A DNA stretch of 64,000 nucleotides from Bradyrhizobium sp. LTSP885 (lineage in GTDB: Bacteria; Pseudomonadota; Alphaproteobacteria; Rhizobiales; Xanthobacteraceae): the NCBI RefSeq assembly GCF_000938305.1, contig NZ_JYMT01000010.1, positions 45,722 to 109,721 of the forward strand, read 5' to 3'. Position 1 is the first letter of the stretch, and the number at the start of each line of letters is the position of its first letter. Below, piece by piece: positions 37,201 through 48,618 of this stretch. The position numbers were made by a program, and so were the translations under genes. Below the pieces are notes generated by a model. The model had not been told where the DNA came from, made no database searches, and saw only the letters and a list, made by a program, of their open reading frames with translations.

Positions 37201-37900
37201 CGATGCGTTCCGCTCGCTCGGGCTCGATCGCCGCGAGGCGCTGTGGGCGGTGCGGCGGCTGCCTGACGACGTGCCGCTGCCGCTGTTCGAGGCGGCGGTC
37301 GCCCGCGAGCAGCCGGACGAAAACGCGCAACCGCTGCCGGAAATGCCGCGCCCCGAGCAGGTGGTCGCCGACTATCAGACCATCCGCCTGTCGCTGAAGG
37401 GCCATCCGATGGAATTTTTGCGCGAGATGTTCACACGCGAGCGCGTCGTCGCCTGCACGGAGATCAACAAGGGCAACGATCGCCGCCGCGTGCGCTGCGC
37501 CGGCGTGGTGCTGGTGCGGCAGCGGCCGGGCAGCGCCAAGGGCGTCGTGTTCATGACGCTGGAGGACGAAACCGGCATCGCCAACATCGTGGTGTGGCCG
37601 AAGGTGATGGAGCAGTACCGCAAGGAGGTGATGGGCGCGCGCCTGATCCTGGTCGAGGGATATATCCAGAGCAGCCCCGAGGGCGTGACGCATCTGGTGG
37701 CGCAGCGCATGATCGACCGCTCCCACGACCTGATCGGCCTCGCCAACGATTCCCTCAGCCGCAAGCCCCCGATGCCGGCGGGCCCGGCGCTGATCGAGCC
37801 GCTCAACGACGACCGCCGAGACCATGCCGATGCGCCGGCGCAAAAAATCCGCCACCCCCGCAACGTCCGCATCCTGCCGCCGTCACGCGATTTTCATTGA
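34268..37900 (+). CDS. dnaE2: Error-prone DNA polymerase DnaE2 (ImuC) with two repeat insertions
   Basis: DnaE2 is the C-family polymerase that performs damage-induced mutagenesis with ImuA and ImuB. The 1210-residue protein has an N-terminal PHP domain (YAEIGITSNFSFLRGGS), the catalytic PDIDVDFEHSRREEV segment near residue 394, the helix-hairpin-helix region after residue 935, and an OB domain near the C-terminus. Between ERLKE (about 845) and DWADRI (about 939) lie some 90 residues foreign to the family, encoded by two different palindromic repeats (36814-36913 and 36950-37075). The start overlaps the imuB stop (ATGA). The insertion site is between the fingers region and the HhH domain, where a loop may tolerate it. 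Confidence 0.95.
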   Translation: MSTPGIQLMPDYAEIGITSNFSFLRGGSDPRAYVHEASRLRIPVIGIADHNTLAGVVRAWKELDNSEVEHPPKLLIGTRIVFIDDTPDILVYPRDRAAYGRLCQLLTRGKRGDDIVRIEKGDCRLALSDLIDYAEGQLLVLTLPHRFDAAVALDVLARLKESPACGVWLAASLLYRGDDKRRLARLQALAAKASVPLLATNEVLYHHPARRPLQDVLTCIREKTTIEAVGRRLEANAERHLKPAHEMIRLFRDWPAAVTETMRFAKRISFSLDQLKYQYPDEPVPPGKTAQQHLEDLTWAGVDTYFDGEIDAKLRTTLNKELALIAELKYAHYFLTVHDIVHYARSQNILCQGRGSAANSAVCYVLGITSVDPTKVDLLFERFISKERLEPPDIDVDFEHSRREEVMQYVYRRYGRHRAAIIATVIHYRPRSAIRDVGKALGLTEDVTAALADTVWGSWGKGLSDMQVRQAGLDPKNAMINLAVELATELIEFPRHLSQHVGGYVLTQDRLDTYVPIGNAAMDDRTFIEWDKDDVDALNMMKVDVLALGMLTCIRKCFDLIDDHKGRRYELADIKAEDDDDVFKMLQRGESLGVFQVESRAQMNMLPRLKPKTFYDLVIEVAIVRPGPIQGDMVHPYLRRRKMRPEDIEYPYPKGGNKDELRNVLYKTLGVPLFQEQAMRIAIEAAGFTSEEANGLRRAMATFRNVGTIGNFEDKLIGNMIRRGYDPVFAKNCFEQIKGFGSYGFPESHAASFAQLVYISSWLKHYHPDAFCCGLLNSQPMGFYAPAQIVGDARTNGVTVREIDVSWSFAQNTLEERDGKYCAVRLGFRQIDGFHWLDEDEERLKEVQLSFRGARSVNPESIPQHGCGPMDSGLSLREPRNDGERNATNREGIALPLPLAGEGWGGGLSTSHAEERAPTRSASVAALRPPPQAGEAKQEQDWADRIIAARNRRPFTSLEDFARDTALPKRALILLADADAFRSLGLDRREALWAVRRLPDDVPLPLFEAAVAREQPDENAQPLPEMPRPEQVVADYQTIRLSLKGHPMEFLREMFTRERVVACTEINKGNDRRRVRCAGVVLVRQRPGSAKGVVFMTLEDETGIANIVVWPKVMEQYRKEVMGARLILVEGYIQSSPEGVTHLVAQRMIDRSHDLIGLANDSLSRKPPMPAGPALIEPLNDDRRDHADAPAQKIRHPRNVRILPPSRDFH
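36814..36913. repeat. Palindromic element of a second family inside dnaE2
   Basis: GTCATTCCGGGG (36814-36825) pairs with CCCCGGAATGAC (36902-36913); inside, GCGTAGCG pairs with CGCTACGC and CCCGGAATCCATT with AATGGATTCCGGG. The 100-bp unit is translated as part of DnaE2. It resembles a dispersed repeat usually found between genes in Bradyrhizobium. Confidence 0.9.
36950..37075. repeat. Palindromic element inserted in frame in dnaE2
   Basis: 126 bp, equal to 42 codons (residues 895-936). Ends form the inverted repeat CTCTCCCGCTTGCGGGGG / CCCCCGCAAGCGGGAGAG, and GGGTGGGGG pairs loosely with CCCCCACCC in the middle. Its peptide shares LPLPLAG, GWGGGLSTS, AEERAPTR and RPPP-AGEA with the imuB copy, showing the same family, orientation and reading frame. 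Confidence 0.95.
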
Positions 37901-37911
37901 GGTGTTGCCGG

Positions 37912-39903
37912 TCAACCGCGTGCCGACAGTCTGCTGCGGTAGAGATCGTAGGGCGGCGTCGGCCAGTTCGGATATTCGTTCCGCTCCTGGATGGATTTCA
38001 GATACGCGACCCAATGATTCACCATCAGCACCACTTCACGTCGCGGAGCAGCGGCCGTCGCCTTCAATACCAACTCGACAGGGTGCGTGCCGGCGGGCTC
38101 GCAGGTGGTCGGATAAACCCACGGAGCCTCGCCGCGCATCACCACCGTCGTGCCGCCGTCGACGATCTGGCCCTGCACCGGGTAGGCCTGCGGACCGCAG
38201 GTGCGGGAGAACATATAGGCGGTCCCCCAGATCTGTGTCTCCGAGTGCTGGCCCTCGAACAACAGCGAGCCCGGTTGTGCGCCGGCCTCCAGCATGCCGG
38301 GGCGCGGTTGCTGATAGAGGAAGCGGATCTGCGCGCCGGTCTGTTGTAACGACAAGGCGGAGCCGATGAATTCCCACGTGCCGGGAGGGTTCGCAGCCGT
38401 AGCCGGCGCCGGTGCTGATGCCTGCGCATCGGCCGTCACCTCCGGGCTGCGCTGCTCGTCGGTCACGGTGAATCCGTTTTCCGTCTCGATCGCGCGCGCC
38501 AGCGCCGTCAGGTCACGGCCGCTCCGCTTCATTCCGCGCAGCAGCGCCGCGACCTGGCCATAGGCGAACACGCGGGCAATGATCTTCTCGCGCCGGTAAT
38601 GGTCGACATCGTCGGCGATATGGCGTGCGTTCGCCTCGTATTGCGGCGAGCCGACACCGCGCCGGATTGCATCCTCATCGGGCAGCATGCCGCCGTCCGC
38701 TGCCTTCTTGTCAGACAGTGGCACCAGGCTGATATCGAGGCCGGCTTGCGTGCCGCGCAGTTCGTCGCGGTCGATCGTGAACTCGAAGCCGTCGAACTTG
38801 AAATACACCGCGACATTGAAGCTTTCGCCGGTCGGCTTCTGCGGATCGAATCCGAGGAGATAGCCGCGCGTCCAATCGTTCCGGGCGAACACGATATCGC
38901 CGAGGAAATGATCCGCGATCTTGAGATCAAGCGCGATTTCGGATTCGGGCGGCAGCGCCTTGGTGACGACGTGGACGGAGCCGAGCGATACGCCGATATT
39001 CTCCTCGTCCGCGATGGTGCGGGCGAGTGTCGCCAGCGCCCGCGCCGGCACCGGCGCGAAGTAGACCGCGCGATCGTTCACCACCATGGCATTGGCCAAG
39101 CGGTTGTAGGTAACCTTCTGGATCGGCGGCAGGCTGACGGCGTCGCCCTCGAGAACCACGCCACCGAACTGGCTGCCATATTTCTGGACCGCTTCGTGCG
39201 CGGAATCGACCGTGGTCGGCTTGAAATGGCCGCTCACGGTCGCTCCCGCGGAGGCGGTGCCGGTTGAGGGCGAGGGGACGTTGCCATGCATGATCCGATC
39301 CGGTGGTGGCGCCACCGGATCCGGCGCCGCGTCGGCGCGTGGACGGGCGACATCGTAGATCGTATGCGCACTCGGCGCGCCCGCACCGTCGGTGTTGCCG
39401 TTCGTCTTGAAGCCACGGTCGATCGCCCGAGCCTGTTCCAGCGCCTGCGAGCCGAATTTCTGCATGATGGCGCGATCCACGACGCCGGACGGGCCTTGCG
39501 GCACACCGGCGACGCTCTGCTTGACCGATCGCGCCGCTTCCGCCTGCAGCCGCGCGTCCTTGGCCAGCACCTGCACCTCCGCCGGATTGCGCGCTTTCTC
39601 GGCGAGCTCGATCTTCGCGCGCAACTGCTCGCGCAGGATCTTGAGCGTCTCCATTTGTTGGTCGGCCTCCGGAGCCGGCGGTCCCGCTGACGGTTTGCGT
39701 TCGGCCGGGGCCTCCTTGGCGGCCTTTACCTTCTTCTCGATAATGACGATGACATCGTCGATGTCCTTGAGTTCCGACCGCGCTCCATTGAGGTCTCCGC
39801 CAGATTGTCCCTGCGGCGCGTTCTGGGCTCGCGCGGGTGAGATGGCCAACGGGGCACTGACGAACACAGCAGTGAGAACCAAACCAAACAGGGCCTTTCG
39901 CAT
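37912..39903 (-). CDS. Exported protein of unknown function
   Basis: A 663-residue protein with a signal peptide (residues 1-26, ending ARAQ). Residues 40-150 are charged, Lys/Glu/Ala-rich and probably coiled coil. Residues 160-230 are Pro/Ala-rich. A folded central part (about 240-440) and a second domain after about 500, with CGPQAYPVQG and TTCEPAGTHP cysteines, follow. I do not recognise a family. The gene lies 24 nt after another exported protein gene on the same strand, so the two probably form an operon. Its 3' end is 11 nt from that of dnaE2. Confidence 0.8.
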   Translation of the reverse strand: MRKALFGLVLTAVFVSAPLAISPARAQNAPQGQSGGDLNGARSELKDIDDVIVIIEKKVKAAKEAPAERKPSAGPPAPEADQQMETLKILREQLRAKIELAEKARNPAEVQVLAKDARLQAEAARSVKQSVAGVPQGPSGVVDRAIMQKFGSQALEQARAIDRGFKTNGNTDGAGAPSAHTIYDVARPRADAAPDPVAPPPDRIMHGNVPSPSTGTASAGATVSGHFKPTTVDSAHEAVQKYGSQFGGVVLEGDAVSLPPIQKVTYNRLANAMVVNDRAVYFAPVPARALATLARTIADEENIGVSLGSVHVVTKALPPESEIALDLKIADHFLGDIVFARNDWTRGYLLGFDPQKPTGESFNVAVYFKFDGFEFTIDRDELRGTQAGLDISLVPLSDKKAADGGMLPDEDAIRRGVGSPQYEANARHIADDVDHYRREKIIARVFAYGQVAALLRGMKRSGRDLTALARAIETENGFTVTDEQRSPEVTADAQASAPAPATAANPPGTWEFIGSALSLQQTGAQIRFLYQQPRPGMLEAGAQPGSLLFEGQHSETQIWGTAYMFSRTCGPQAYPVQGQIVDGGTTVVMRGEAPWVYPTTCEPAGTHPVELVLKATAAAPRREVVLMVNHWVAYLKSIQERNEYPNWPTPPYDLYRSRLSARG

Positions 39904-39927
39904 CGGACTGCCCTTTCCATTGCCGGG

Positions 39928-40887
39928 TTACTGAAATTTCTTCGCTTCCACCTCGTAAAACCGGATCATCTCGTCGGTCGCCGCCAGCCTGTTGTCGTAG
40001 GCGAGCCTGGCGCGCTGGGATGAAACCAGCGCCTCGACGATCGATTCCTTGTCGTTCTGGATATGCCAGAGGACGATGGCGTTGCCGGCGGCATTGACGC
40101 CGGAGCGCGCGGTGCCGACCAGCGGCACGATCGCGCCGGTGATCGCCGCGATGCCATCCAGTGCCGTGACAACGCGCTGGCGCATCGGTGCATCGGCCGC
40201 CTTCCAATTGACATCGGCGGCCTTGATGCTTTCGGCGGTCGCATCGATCGTCCGCTTGATCGGGTCTCTGTAGCTGTCCGGCATGGTGAGCGTTGCGAGG
40301 GTGCCGAGCGCGGTCTTGCAGGCGTCGATCGCCTTGCGGCGGGCACGATCGCGGTTGTCTCCGGCGAGCTCCGTGGACTCCACGTCGACCGCAGTCTTCA
40401 TCAGCCGCAGGCCCGTGGTCAGCTCGCGCGCGTCGGTCGGCGACAGTCCGGGGATGCCATCCGCCACGACCTTCGATGAGACCACCGAGAGCAGGTCGCT
40501 GAGCCCGTCATACATGACCTGCTCGCGCATTTCGCCCATTTCCTGGAGGTAGCGGTCCTGGTCTGCGCGCAGCTGCTCGAGCTTCGCGAACTGTGCGGCG
40601 ATTTTGGCGCGCTTGACCCGCAGCCGTTCCAGTTCGGCGCGAACGAAGGCGGCGTGCTCGGGCGAGACGAAGAAGGCGGGATCGACCGTCGGCGTCCGGT
40701 AGATGCAGGCGCGGCCGTGCGGGACGCGATCGACGTCGCATTTGCAGAATGTCCGTACTGCGTCTTCCGTTTCCTCGACCTTGTCGATCACGCGGCCGGG
40801 CGGGCATTCCGCCGCGCGCACCGAACCTGCGAAAACCGCGGGAACGATGAGGAGCAGGTAGCCGTGCCGGATTACCCAGCCACCCAT
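39928..40887 (-). CDS. Exported protein of unknown function, helical
   Basis: A 319-residue protein with a signal peptide (about 1-25, ending VRAAE). Five cysteines cluster near the start of the mature protein (AECPPG, FCKCDVD, ACIYRT), followed by a long charged helical segment (about 75-125), a middle helical region and a Gly/Ala/Val-rich stretch near 245-270 that could be membrane-associated. No family was recognised. It precedes the 663-residue exported protein by 24 nt and is likely its operon partner. Confidence 0.75.
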   Translation of the reverse strand: MGGWVIRHGYLLLIVPAVFAGSVRAAECPPGRVIDKVEETEDAVRTFCKCDVDRVPHGRACIYRTPTVDPAFFVSPEHAAFVRAELERLRVKRAKIAAQFAKLEQLRADQDRYLQEMGEMREQVMYDGLSDLLSVVSSKVVADGIPGLSPTDARELTTGLRLMKTAVDVESTELAGDNRDRARRKAIDACKTALGTLATLTMPDSYRDPIKRTIDATAESIKAADVNWKAADAPMRQRVVTALDGIAAITGAIVPLVGTARSGVNAAGNAIVLWHIQNDKESIVEALVSSQRARLAYDNRLAATDEMIRFYEVEAKKFQ

Positions 40888-41372
40888 TGCTGTTCTTCCT
40901 TGCTCGCCCGAAGTGAATTCGAGTCGACGGGCGCGCCGCGAGCGGAGCCTTGTTGGAGTGCGTCAGCGCGGCTGATGAATTCTCACGGCTCGCATCTGTG
41001 CAACGAGCCGGACTGCAAATCTCTAGTTGCGCAATATGGAACCAGCATACCGGGCCGGGACGGCGACCACAATGGTAAGGCAGGATCCAGTTATCGTCAG
41101 CGTTGCTGTCGCATTCGGTCCGGCCTGGACGATCGCCCGGCCCGTTGAAGTGCGGCCACGTCGCGCGGCTGCGCGATGAGCCGCATTCTTTGCTTCACCG
41201 CGACGTGCGTCTGCGGGATTGCTTCCGGAGACGGCAGCGGCGGCCGCGATGAGCAGTGACTACTGCGCCGCACCCAACCGATGCCACCTTGTATGCCACG
41301 GATCAATTGCTATCGTCCCGCCGCCCGGATCGACCCGGGATATCGACAAGAACAACCATTTGGGAGGACACC
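40888..41372. other. Intergenic region before the GlcG-like gene
   Basis: About 485 nt between the divergent genes at 40887 (-) and 41373 (+). It holds their promoters. No supported gene or repeat is visible; short frames here lack ribosome binding sites. Confidence 0.4.
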
Positions 41373-41909
41373 ATGCGTTATTTCACGGCGCTCCTGGGCG
41401 CGGCATGCATCGCATTCGTCACCGCCACCGGCGCCTTTGCCCAGGTGGCCTCCAATCCCGACAATCCGAACGACGTCGTCCCTGACGCCCTGGCGCCGCT
41501 GCCCTATGGCGAGCCGATCAATATCGAGACCGCCAAGAAGGTCGCCGCCGTGGCCGTCGCCGAGACGCAAAAGCGAAACTGGAACGCGTTCTGTATCGCG
41601 ATCGTCAATCCGGCCGGCGAGCTCGTCTATTTCGAGAAGCAGGACAATTGCCAATATGCCTCGATCGGCCTCTCGCAGCATAAGGCGCGCACCGCGACCC
41701 GCTTTCGCCGCCCGACCCTGGCGTTCGAAAACCTGATGGGCAAGGGAGCGTATTTCTCCTACCTGGCGACGCTCGACGACGTGATCGCGTCGCGCGGCGG
41801 CAATCTGCTGGTTGTCGACGGCAAGATCGTCGGCGCGATCGGCGTTAGCGGCGGTTCCGGCTCGCAGGACAACGTGATCTCGCTCGCCGGCCAGGCTTCG
41901 CTGAAGTAA
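41373..41909 (+). CDS. Exported GlcG/HbpS-like heme-binding-type protein
   Basis: A 178-residue protein with a signal peptide (1-23, ending AFAQ). The mature part is the GlcG/HbpS (DUF336) fold: INIETAKKVAAVAVAE at the start, AIVNPAGELVYFEK, the S-x-x-KARTA-type helix and the C-terminal GAIGVSGGSGSQD loop. Members bind heme, cobalamin-related cofactors or small organics, so the ligand is not settled. The start is fixed by the signal peptide and GGGAGG upstream. A palindromic repeat follows the gene. Confidence 0.88.
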   Translation: MRYFTALLGAACIAFVTATGAFAQVASNPDNPNDVVPDALAPLPYGEPINIETAKKVAAVAVAETQKRNWNAFCIAIVNPAGELVYFEKQDNCQYASIGLSQHKARTATRFRRPTLAFENLMGKGAYFSYLATLDDVIASRGGNLLVVDGKIVGAIGVSGGSGSQDNVISLAGQASLK

Positions 41910-41960
41910 GGCGAAGCTTCAGTGCCTCGCATCTAGAGGTGAGCACGCCACAAACTCATT

Positions 41961-42083
41961 GTCGTCCCGGGCTTGACCCGGGACCCATAACCACAAATGC
42001 CAATTGCTGCGCGACGCTGTGGCCCCAGCGCGATGCGACAACAAAACCCTGTGGTTATGGGTCCCGGCTTTCGCCGGGACGAC
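41961..42083. repeat. Long intergenic palindromic repeat
   Basis: A 123-bp element. The left arm begins GTCGTCCCGGGCTTGACC and the right arm ends CTTTCGCCGGGACGAC; inner arms contain GGGACCCATAACCAC and GTGGTTATGGGTCCC. It lies between the convergent GlcG-like gene and the small membrane protein gene, and may end both transcripts. It is a third repeat family in this window. Confidence 0.88.
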
Positions 42084-42105
42084 AGTTGTACATGCAGCAA
42101 CAACG

Positions 42106-42393
42106 CTACTCCACCGATGCCCCGACCGGCGGGCCACCTGGAGGCCGGTGCAAAAACGTGATCGATGCGTAGGCGCCGACCCACGAGCCCGCGGCGGCGA
42201 AGGCGACGTAGATCCAGTTCTCGGTGTAGCTGATCACGGCGTAGGACGAGAGCAGATACCAGATGCTGCTCCAGCTCGCCGCCGGCACGCGCTTGCGGGC
42301 GACGACCGCCGAGGTGAACATGACATAGACCGCGTCGGTGGCCGCGGTCGCGACGAAAACGCCGCCGGCGGTGAGGGGATCGATAGCAGCCAT
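42106..42393 (-). CDS. Small three-helix membrane protein
   Basis: A 95-residue hydrophobic protein with three predicted membrane helices (about 8-28, 37-57 and 60-82). ATG 42393 follows AGGAG; the frame is open to 42483 but the extra residues look unlike protein. The C-terminus is a short Pro/Gly-rich tail. It is a conserved-looking inner-membrane protein without a function I can name. Its upstream region is occupied by a palindromic repeat shared with the divergent CoA transferase gene. Confidence 0.7.
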   Translation of the reverse strand: MAAIDPLTAGGVFVATAATDAVYVMFTSAVVARKRVPAASWSSIWYLLSSYAVISYTENWIYVAFAAAGSWVGAYASITFLHRPPGGPPVGASVE

Positions 42394-42424
42394 TGCAACT
42401 CCTGTCCGGTCGGCCAGAGCCTTG

Positions 42425-42486
42425 AGCATGATCCCGAACCTAAGCATGACCAGTACAACCGGGCACCGCTTTTCTGTCATCATGCT
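42425..42486 (-). repeat. AGCATGATC palindromic repeat, copy 1
   Basis: AGCATGATC at 42425-42433 and ATCATGCT at 42479-42486 bound the element. Read on the minus strand it gives AGCATGAT, then GAAAAG and GGTGCC, the layout of the two copies at 45319-45392 and 48558-48604. Confidence 0.7.
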
Positions 42487-42513
42487 CGGGCATAGAACGA
42501 GTCGAGGAATCCC

Positions 42514-43920
42514 ATGCAGGACATCAGCGAAATCCTTGCCGATATCTGGACCGCGGGCGGCGGCGCGCCGTCGGCCCTCGATGCGGTCAGGCTGACCGGC
42601 GCGGAGCCGCAGCTGCCGTCGTCATTTCGCGTCGCCGCGGCGGCGCAGGCCTCGATTGCCGCGGCGGGCCTTGCGGCCGCAGAGATCTGGACAGCACGCC
42701 GCGGCGAGACGCAGGACGTCGCGGTCGACATGCGCCACGCCGTGGTCGAATGCCGGAGCGAGCGATATCTACGCGTCGACGACAAGCCGCCGCCGCCGGC
42801 CTGGGACAAGATCGCTGGCGTCTACAGCGTCCGCGATGGGCGCTTCGTTCGTCTCCACACCAATTTCCCGCATCATCGCGACGCCGTCTGCAAGGTGCTG
42901 AACTGCCAGGCGGAGCGCGACGACGTGCAGGCCGCGTTGCTGCAATGGGACGGCGAGGCGTTCGAGACCGCAGCCTATGCGGCCGGCGGCGTCGTCGCGC
43001 TGATGCGCTCGCACGACGAATGGTCGGCGACGCTGCACGCGAAAGCGCTCGCGACATTGCCGCTGATCGAAATCGAGAAGATCGGCGACGCCGCGCCAAA
43101 GCCGTGGCCCGCGGGCGACCGGCCGCTGGCCGGCATCCGCGTCCTCGATATGTCGCGCGTCATCGCGGGCCCTGTCGCCGGCCGCACGCTCGCCGCGCAT
43201 GGCGCCGACGTGCTGCTGATTTCCGGTCCCGGTCTGCCTGTCATCCCATGGCTGACCATCGACACCGGCCGCGGCAAGCTGACGAGCTTTGTCGAGCTGA
43301 CGAGCGATGAGGGGCGGGCCGTGATGCGCCGCCTGGTGGCGCAGGCTGATATCGTTTCGCAGGGCTATCGCCCGCAGGCGATCGCGCGCCTCGGCTTCTC
43401 GGCGGAGGAGGCGGCGCGCATCAATCCGGGCATCGTCTATGTGACGCTGTCGGCCTACGGCCATGCCGGTCCCTGGGCGGAGCGCCGCGGCTTCGATTCG
43501 CTGGTGCAGACCACGACGGGCTTCAATCATGCCGAGGGGCAGGCGGCCGGGGTCGACGGGCCGAAGGAGCTGCCGGCGCAGATGCTCGACCACGCCACCG
43601 GATACTTCATGGCGTTCGGTGCCATGATGGCGAAGGCGCGCCAGGCGCGCGAGGGCGGCAGCTGGCACGTCCGGGTGTCGCTGGCGCAGACCGGGCGCTG
43701 GCTATGGAATCTCGGCCGCGTCGCAGGCGGGCTGGCGACCGCGGATCTCAAGGCCGACGCGGTGACGCCCTTCATCGAGCAGCTTCCGTCCGGCTTTGGC
43801 ACCTTGAGCTCGGTCAGGCACGCCGCGGTGCTGTCCAAAACCCCGGCCTATTGGGCCCGTCCGGCGATGCCGCTCGGCAGCCATACCCCGGAGTTTCCCG
43901 CCCCGGAGTTTCCCGGATAA
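42514..43920 (+). CDS. Class III CoA transferase (CaiB/BaiF family)
   Basis: A 468-residue CoA transferase family III protein. The second half carries the clearest match: LAGIRVLDMSRVIAGPVAGRTLAAHGADVLLI, TIDTGRGKLTSFVEL, and GIVYVTLSAYGHAGPWAERRGFDSLVQ. The first 200 residues look like a diverged N-terminal CoA-transferase half rather than a separate family. GAGGA precedes the ATG. The C-terminus ends in the duplicated EFPAPEFPG from a 12-nt tandem repeat. The acyl group it transfers cannot be told from sequence. Confidence 0.85.
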   Translation: MQDISEILADIWTAGGGAPSALDAVRLTGAEPQLPSSFRVAAAAQASIAAAGLAAAEIWTARRGETQDVAVDMRHAVVECRSERYLRVDDKPPPPAWDKIAGVYSVRDGRFVRLHTNFPHHRDAVCKVLNCQAERDDVQAALLQWDGEAFETAAYAAGGVVALMRSHDEWSATLHAKALATLPLIEIEKIGDAAPKPWPAGDRPLAGIRVLDMSRVIAGPVAGRTLAAHGADVLLISGPGLPVIPWLTIDTGRGKLTSFVELTSDEGRAVMRRLVAQADIVSQGYRPQAIARLGFSAEEAARINPGIVYVTLSAYGHAGPWAERRGFDSLVQTTTGFNHAEGQAAGVDGPKELPAQMLDHATGYFMAFGAMMAKARQAREGGSWHVRVSLAQTGRWLWNLGRVAGGLATADLKADAVTPFIEQLPSGFGTLSSVRHAAVLSKTPAYWARPAMPLGSHTPEFPAPEFPG

Positions 43921-44070
43921 TGCATTCAGCCGCCGTTCAGGCTCTCCAATCTTTAACCCCAGTCGCTGTCGGACCGCGATTTTTAGGTTGTTTGCAACAC
44001 CAATTCGGCACTATTAGCGCACCGCTGGGGCCGTCCCGCCGGAAGCTGAAACGATCGACCCCCGGACCGC

Positions 44071-45318
44071 ATGTTTAGAGACCTTACCCAACGAATGCAG
44101 AACCTTAGCCGCCCACGTCTGATCGCGGCCGCGGCGTTGCTGGCGGTCGCCATTGCCGGCGCCTACGGCTATACGCGGTTCAGCACGGCCAAGCAGACCT
44201 CCTCGGATGTCTCGAGCCAATCCCGCAAGGGGGCTTCGCGTTACACCCCGACGGCGGCCGAATGGGCCAGCCTCACCTTCCAGCCCGTCACCGAGCATAC
44301 GTTCCGCTCTGAGCTCGTCACCGAAGGCAAGATCGGCATCGACGAGGATCGGTCCACGCCGGTGTACTCGCCCTATACCGGCCGCGTCACCCGCCTGCTG
44401 GTGCGGCCGGGCGAGACCGTGACCAAGGGACAGGCGCTGTTCGTGATCGAAGCCGCCGACACGGTGCAGGCCCAGAACGACTATGTCGCGGCGATGACCG
44501 GCCTGAACAAGGCGCAGTCGGCGCTCGATCTTGCGCAGATCCAGGAGACGCGCGCCAAGGACCTGTCCGATGGCAAGGCCATCCCGCTGAAGGACTATCA
44601 GCAGGCCCAGGCGACGCTGGTGCAGGCGCAGAACGATGCGCGCTCGGCGCAAACCCTGCTGGAAGCCGCGCAGAACAAGCTGCACATCCTCGGCTTCGGC
44701 GACGATGCCATCACGACGCTGCAGCAGCGGGGCCGCCTCAATCCGGAGACGACGGTGTTCGCGCCGATCGCCGGCACCATCGTGCAGCGCAAGGCCGGCC
44801 CTGGCCAGTATGTCTCGACCGGCGCCAGCGATCCGGTCTACGTGATCGGCGATCTCTCCACCGTCTGGATGATCGCGTTTGTGCGGGAATCCGATGCCGA
44901 CAATGTCGCGGTCGGGCAGGACGTCAGCTTCAGCGTGATGGCACTGCCGGGCAAGGTGTTGACCGCCCGGATCAACTATGTGGCGGCCGCGATCGATCCG
45001 ACGTCGCGCCGCCTTCTGGTCCGCGCCACGATCGACAATACGGACAACCGGCTGAAGCCGGAGATGTTTGCCAATGTGACGCTGTTCTCGGCCGGCAATC
45101 ACCCGGGGGTCGGCGTGCCGAAGCAGGCGCTGATCTACGAGGGCGACCAGGTGCGGGTCTGGGTCGCCCGTACCGACGACAAGACGATCGAGCTGCGCCA
45201 GATCAAGCCCGGCCTGATCAATGGCGACCTCGTCGAGGTGGCCGGCAATCTGAAGCCGGGCGAGCAGATCGTGACCAAGGGCAGCCTGTTCATCGACCGC
45301 GCCGCGTCCGGCACCTAA
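44071..45318 (+). CDS. RND efflux periplasmic adaptor (CusB/CzcB-like)
   Basis: A 415-residue membrane fusion protein that links the inner-membrane pump encoded next to it to an outer-membrane channel. It has an N-terminal membrane anchor (about 16-36), a split lipoyl domain (SPYTGRVTRLLVRPGETVTKGQALFVI and later TTVFAPIAGTIVQRKAGPGQYV), an alpha-helical hairpin between them (about 130-210), then beta-barrel and membrane-proximal domains. No metal-binding Met/His cluster is evident at the N-terminus. The pump gene follows after a palindromic repeat. Confidence 0.9.
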   Translation: MFRDLTQRMQNLSRPRLIAAAALLAVAIAGAYGYTRFSTAKQTSSDVSSQSRKGASRYTPTAAEWASLTFQPVTEHTFRSELVTEGKIGIDEDRSTPVYSPYTGRVTRLLVRPGETVTKGQALFVIEAADTVQAQNDYVAAMTGLNKAQSALDLAQIQETRAKDLSDGKAIPLKDYQQAQATLVQAQNDARSAQTLLEAAQNKLHILGFGDDAITTLQQRGRLNPETTVFAPIAGTIVQRKAGPGQYVSTGASDPVYVIGDLSTVWMIAFVRESDADNVAVGQDVSFSVMALPGKVLTARINYVAAAIDPTSRRLLVRATIDNTDNRLKPEMFANVTLFSAGNHPGVGVPKQALIYEGDQVRVWVARTDDKTIELRQIKPGLINGDLVEVAGNLKPGEQIVTKGSLFIDRAASGT

Positions 45319-45392
45319 AGCATGATCCGGAAAAGTGAAAAGCGGCTTTCGCTTGCGACCAACGCGGACCGCGGTTACGCGGCGATCATGCT
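45319..45392. repeat. AGCATGATC palindromic repeat, copy 2
   Basis: AGCATGATCCGGAAAAGTG starts the element and GATCATGCT closes it, with an inner GCGGACCGCGGTTACGC segment. It fills most of the 111-nt gap between the adaptor and pump genes. Because the operon must read through it, it is probably not a strong terminator. Confidence 0.8.
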
Positions 45393-45429
45393 CAATCAAA
45401 GTTCTTCCAGCCTGAAAGCTTCGATCTGA

Positions 45430-48557
<3,128 letters not shown>

Positions 48558-48558
<1 letters not shown>

Positions 48559-48604
48559 GCATGATCCGGAAAAGTGTGCCGCGGTTTTCCGAACAGATCA
48601 TGCT
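48558..48604. repeat. AGCATGATC palindromic repeat, copy 3
   Basis: AGCATGATCCGGAAAAGTG opens directly on the last base of the pump stop codon and GATCATGCT closes the 47-bp element. It is a short version of the copy at 45319-45392 and lies between convergent genes. Confidence 0.8.
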
Positions 48605-48618
48605 CAAACAAAAGTCAA

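Noticed and set aside
40915..40937. Three rare restriction sites in a row (GAATTC, GTCGAC, GGCGCGCC), suggestive of a cloning linker.
   Set aside because: Both flanks are ordinary genomic sequence with normal composition, and no vector sequence is present; treated as coincidence.
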